A DNA stretch of 64,000 nt, taken from Devosia sp. Root413D1. GTDB taxonomy: Bacteria > Pseudomonadota > Alphaproteobacteria > Rhizobiales > Devosiaceae. A program made the position numbers and the translations under genes. The stretch is from assembly GCF_001425235.1 (NCBI RefSeq), contig NZ_LMEA01000001.1, positions 595,855-659,854 of the forward strand. Direction: 5' to 3'. The notes beneath the pieces are model-generated. The model was not told the origin of the DNA and ran no database searches. It saw only the letters and a list, made by a program, of their open reading frames with translations. Below, one piece after another: positions 63,801-64,000 of this stretch; within the stretch, counting starts at the first letter, position 1, and every line of letters starts with the position of its first letter.

Positions 63801-64000
63801 GCGATCATCGACAACACCGGTGCCGTCAACAAGCAGGTCGAGGCGGACGAGTCGGTTCGCGTTGCCGCCGACAACGAAGCCAGCATTTCGGCCAACATCA
63901 AGGTGGTCGCGTCGGCGCTGCCGTCGAACACCCTGGCAGCCGTGCAGCAGCTGGTGACCGGCGTCGCCGGCCGCCTCGGCGCCGGCGACTATGATTACAC
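57813..64000 (+). CDS. Giant LEPR-XLL surface protein/adhesin, 3' end beyond window
   Basis: The frame stays open from ATG 57813 (AGGAG upstream) to the window edge, about 2,062 residues, so the full protein is larger. The LEPR-XLL motif is in FDSLEPRLLLNADLS near residue 50-64, after a basic N-terminus, which marks very large exported surface proteins. GGSGNDTLRID and GGFGGNDTVIY resemble calcium-binding RTX turns. The rest is a long series of beta-helix-like segments rich in Ala, Thr, Ser, Asn and Val. Two longer units near 61410-61680 and 62755-63000 share YxYxG and DFTDxGLWK motifs. Export is probably by type I secretion; the C-terminal signal would lie outside. Confidence 0.9.
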   Translation, partial: MAYPFRSEGIFGRPTSQRRVKLASALQDRLVRLLRRSRSDRQLAERVRLVFDSLEPRLLLNADLSVSFATDPVAQDHDLLVRLIEEEKVVGPTTVTVRRVEILDQKSGGRVLAFGDLDEINAGGSINIIGGSGNDTLRIDEDSFGSNTLIPSITFTGGGGIDRLIYDTSDATAWLISGNEAGSINGQAADLTFIGVENLEGSDGNADTFTFAAAGKLSGVVDGGFGGNDTVIYSGVSAVGGTGRLGANGSGSVGLSNDSTLTFENLEPFTVGGGINVVDMRNIVSGASNKNVSIIASGADVVRAVIDGSNYDTSATTPVWLYLGDLANVTTISSLPSNAAFSLMVDAGEQILVAGDVTVGGSLGLSAENVTIQAGADVVADAVTIKAIDWSRVSLDAAGANPDGDGNVATLSVTRTTLATVQVNGSITADSVIVASVAANTVRAHGMANVALKTISTTLNNTSTVTINGTVSGQAVSIGADTDVDVDIMLTEVPIPNMLGLAEVTFPTSIFSLTAAPGKIVLPPGMIDAILYPDLYRGEDGQLYRESDDTLVTNPVPRPSISSFDAAFTSAIESGQVALEEIEALINTTISDVTNAYNTGGAGIIDTNNVDADVNVTNITTVTVAANAAVTATSGAGTVAIAADDQTIVRDIIQTEIDAFKPKLSTIVVFSAIDSDTSINRNTSVMVGTPAPTAVPGVLPNALRATNAISVSANSAGDVRNEIVSNQMGSVTNEATEATTATIRGIKIDGGSPATAVGRLSLSATSNTGYSATSLDSDNAVIGTTSAKLDASDVRAGSGGVSVSAIDRSSVTALAVPFLPPLDANGDAPDPAVKKHIARVAIINQIQKDTTAAINASTIVSAGDVTVEALNITTITAFSESIPMEEAPEVDPLDAITAKKVMAGILVANVVNGSTTATISGGTLTTTGAGSDVLVKATDDSFLDASIYLNMEGRGISGAKLLKMLKGGAASAARMEAMNIVGWDIGQGPTLSGNTLAFQKATLDAILGTEFFQSPTEVQVKASITDAVVSAAGAISAVALSKGTANTTVSSSSKQTNDVGVLKANAKVLGVALANNQINRLASAVIDGGATDKAITAGGALIVNADDETRINSNVKLTGTAISSTDGGLHALERFFEYGLADTIEEAVTGTSLNNRGITLDADRVLTDGITTAPVAYGTTVGLDYDLVTSKKTPLTITKDQILLVSEVGNSGKLYKYIGSDPLTVTNWKSGGPNFGDVNTWQAIKGEAGDTYTYLGADQLVLDLSMVDFTDKGLWKPDLDYSIFTDQYNIRSVGAKATGQVIVLNDLRGGATALLTNAVVNANTVSVDAKSIGEITANADVYNEVQGGGTFNEDSLLKKFAPKGVKGTILKKLLKGGKTGAQSAIISTNLIQGATSAQIIDAQLGAANAKIGSVSVRADNSATITAENSAVSTGEGASKMQALQIANNTIGWARGNLLFNSVETLLGDFVDDADTGQTVALRQQTVYDVEARITNSNVQSSADVLVEALSSGLITAVLDNRASAAFQAIAQTKSSSLALAIAGNKISNSATARINAASTVAGATVTVRAVNSAIIDTLTNVGADNTTATTYGADVLSDVVSAVVDDYKYTTKSGTPGFFGSAEKLTFGDKVLVHAEINLDELLQPNTIEIKAGDRVQKGGVVYEYAGLDTITSLGALQTETFSNTGRWKVTTGKAGDVYQYMGTATDQIDLAEADFTDFGLWKQLTTDDIISPAFAQTLVSAKMGQAKATSKAKGKEFKDPLKTGSAAKGGIFARNQVDAYVTAAIESSTIASTGKIDVTADQIATIKATDISVISSENVTDGNASKAFGAVSVSNSILGATLATVNGSTISKGTGVGNDLTVRGTNAATIESTALSEMSAGGKVVNAVIAFNSVGWKPQNLFLDAVDLIIGSPEVATALGNEQAFSTTSSIVNSDIDVAGSISVTAENSARITAVTGNEAKQEWSNPFGVVAKQGAKGLAVGALLAMNKISAGADAIIDNTGAVNKQVEADESVRVAADNEASISANIKVVASALPSNTLAAVQQLVTGVAGRLGAGDYDY

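Overview
This 64 kb window is GC-rich chromosomal DNA of an alphaproteobacterium. Gene content and local gene order (rsmI next to an LpoA-type lipoprotein, ygfZ opposite a dihydroorotase-family gene, a TIGR02301 protein, histone-deacetylase-like/xseB/tlyA, fabI near aroC, Tad pilus genes, LEPR-XLL adhesin) fit the Hyphomicrobiales. A Devosia-like genus is my best guess, from pattern memory and not from a search. No rRNA, tRNA, CRISPR array, transposase or phage gene was seen.

Layout. 1-8.6 kb: housekeeping genes (rsmI cut by the left edge, PBP-activator lipoprotein, HD hydrolase, ygfZ, dihydroorotase-like, TIGR02301 protein, Nudix, SRAP, hemerythrin). 8.9-23 kb: an accessory stretch with a Tat-exported AstE/AspA-like protein, three AraC regulators plus a truncated AraC duplicate, an arginine/ornithine antiporter with arginine deiminase but no arcB or arcC, an orphan glycine-betaine-binding protein, and a run of exported proteins (L,D-transpeptidase, lipoprotein, Cys-rich protein, amidohydrolase). 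23-41 kb: core metabolism (FAD oxidase, fabI, aroC, tlyA, SCO, xseB, deacetylase-like, threonylcarbamoyl-AMP synthase, DnaJ-like, pdxH, bioY), with a decayed VapB antitoxin and several hairpin repeats. 41-44 kb: small exported proteins beside an OmpR/PhoQ-type two-component system. 44-47.5 kb: part of a Tad pilus locus (cpaB, cpaC, lipoprotein, TadD-like).

47.9-64 kb is the most unusual part. It starts with a 1,699-residue fusion of a DEDD-exonuclease-like domain, a RecQ-type helicase and a UvrD-type helicase. Next is a compact four-gene cassette: an O-methyltransferase, two strand-rich proteins of no family I recognise, and a radical SAM enzyme with an extra four-cysteine cluster site. It ends with a SapC-family protein and the first ~2,060 residues of a giant LEPR-XLL surface protein that runs off the right edge. 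The cassette is my best candidate for an undescribed biosynthetic system, and the fusion helicase for an uncharacterised genome-maintenance or defence enzyme.

Short palindromic repeats of two families are scattered between genes. One is a nested double hairpin whose arms change in a compensatory way between copies. The other is a REP-like hairpin that appears once inside a copy of the first.
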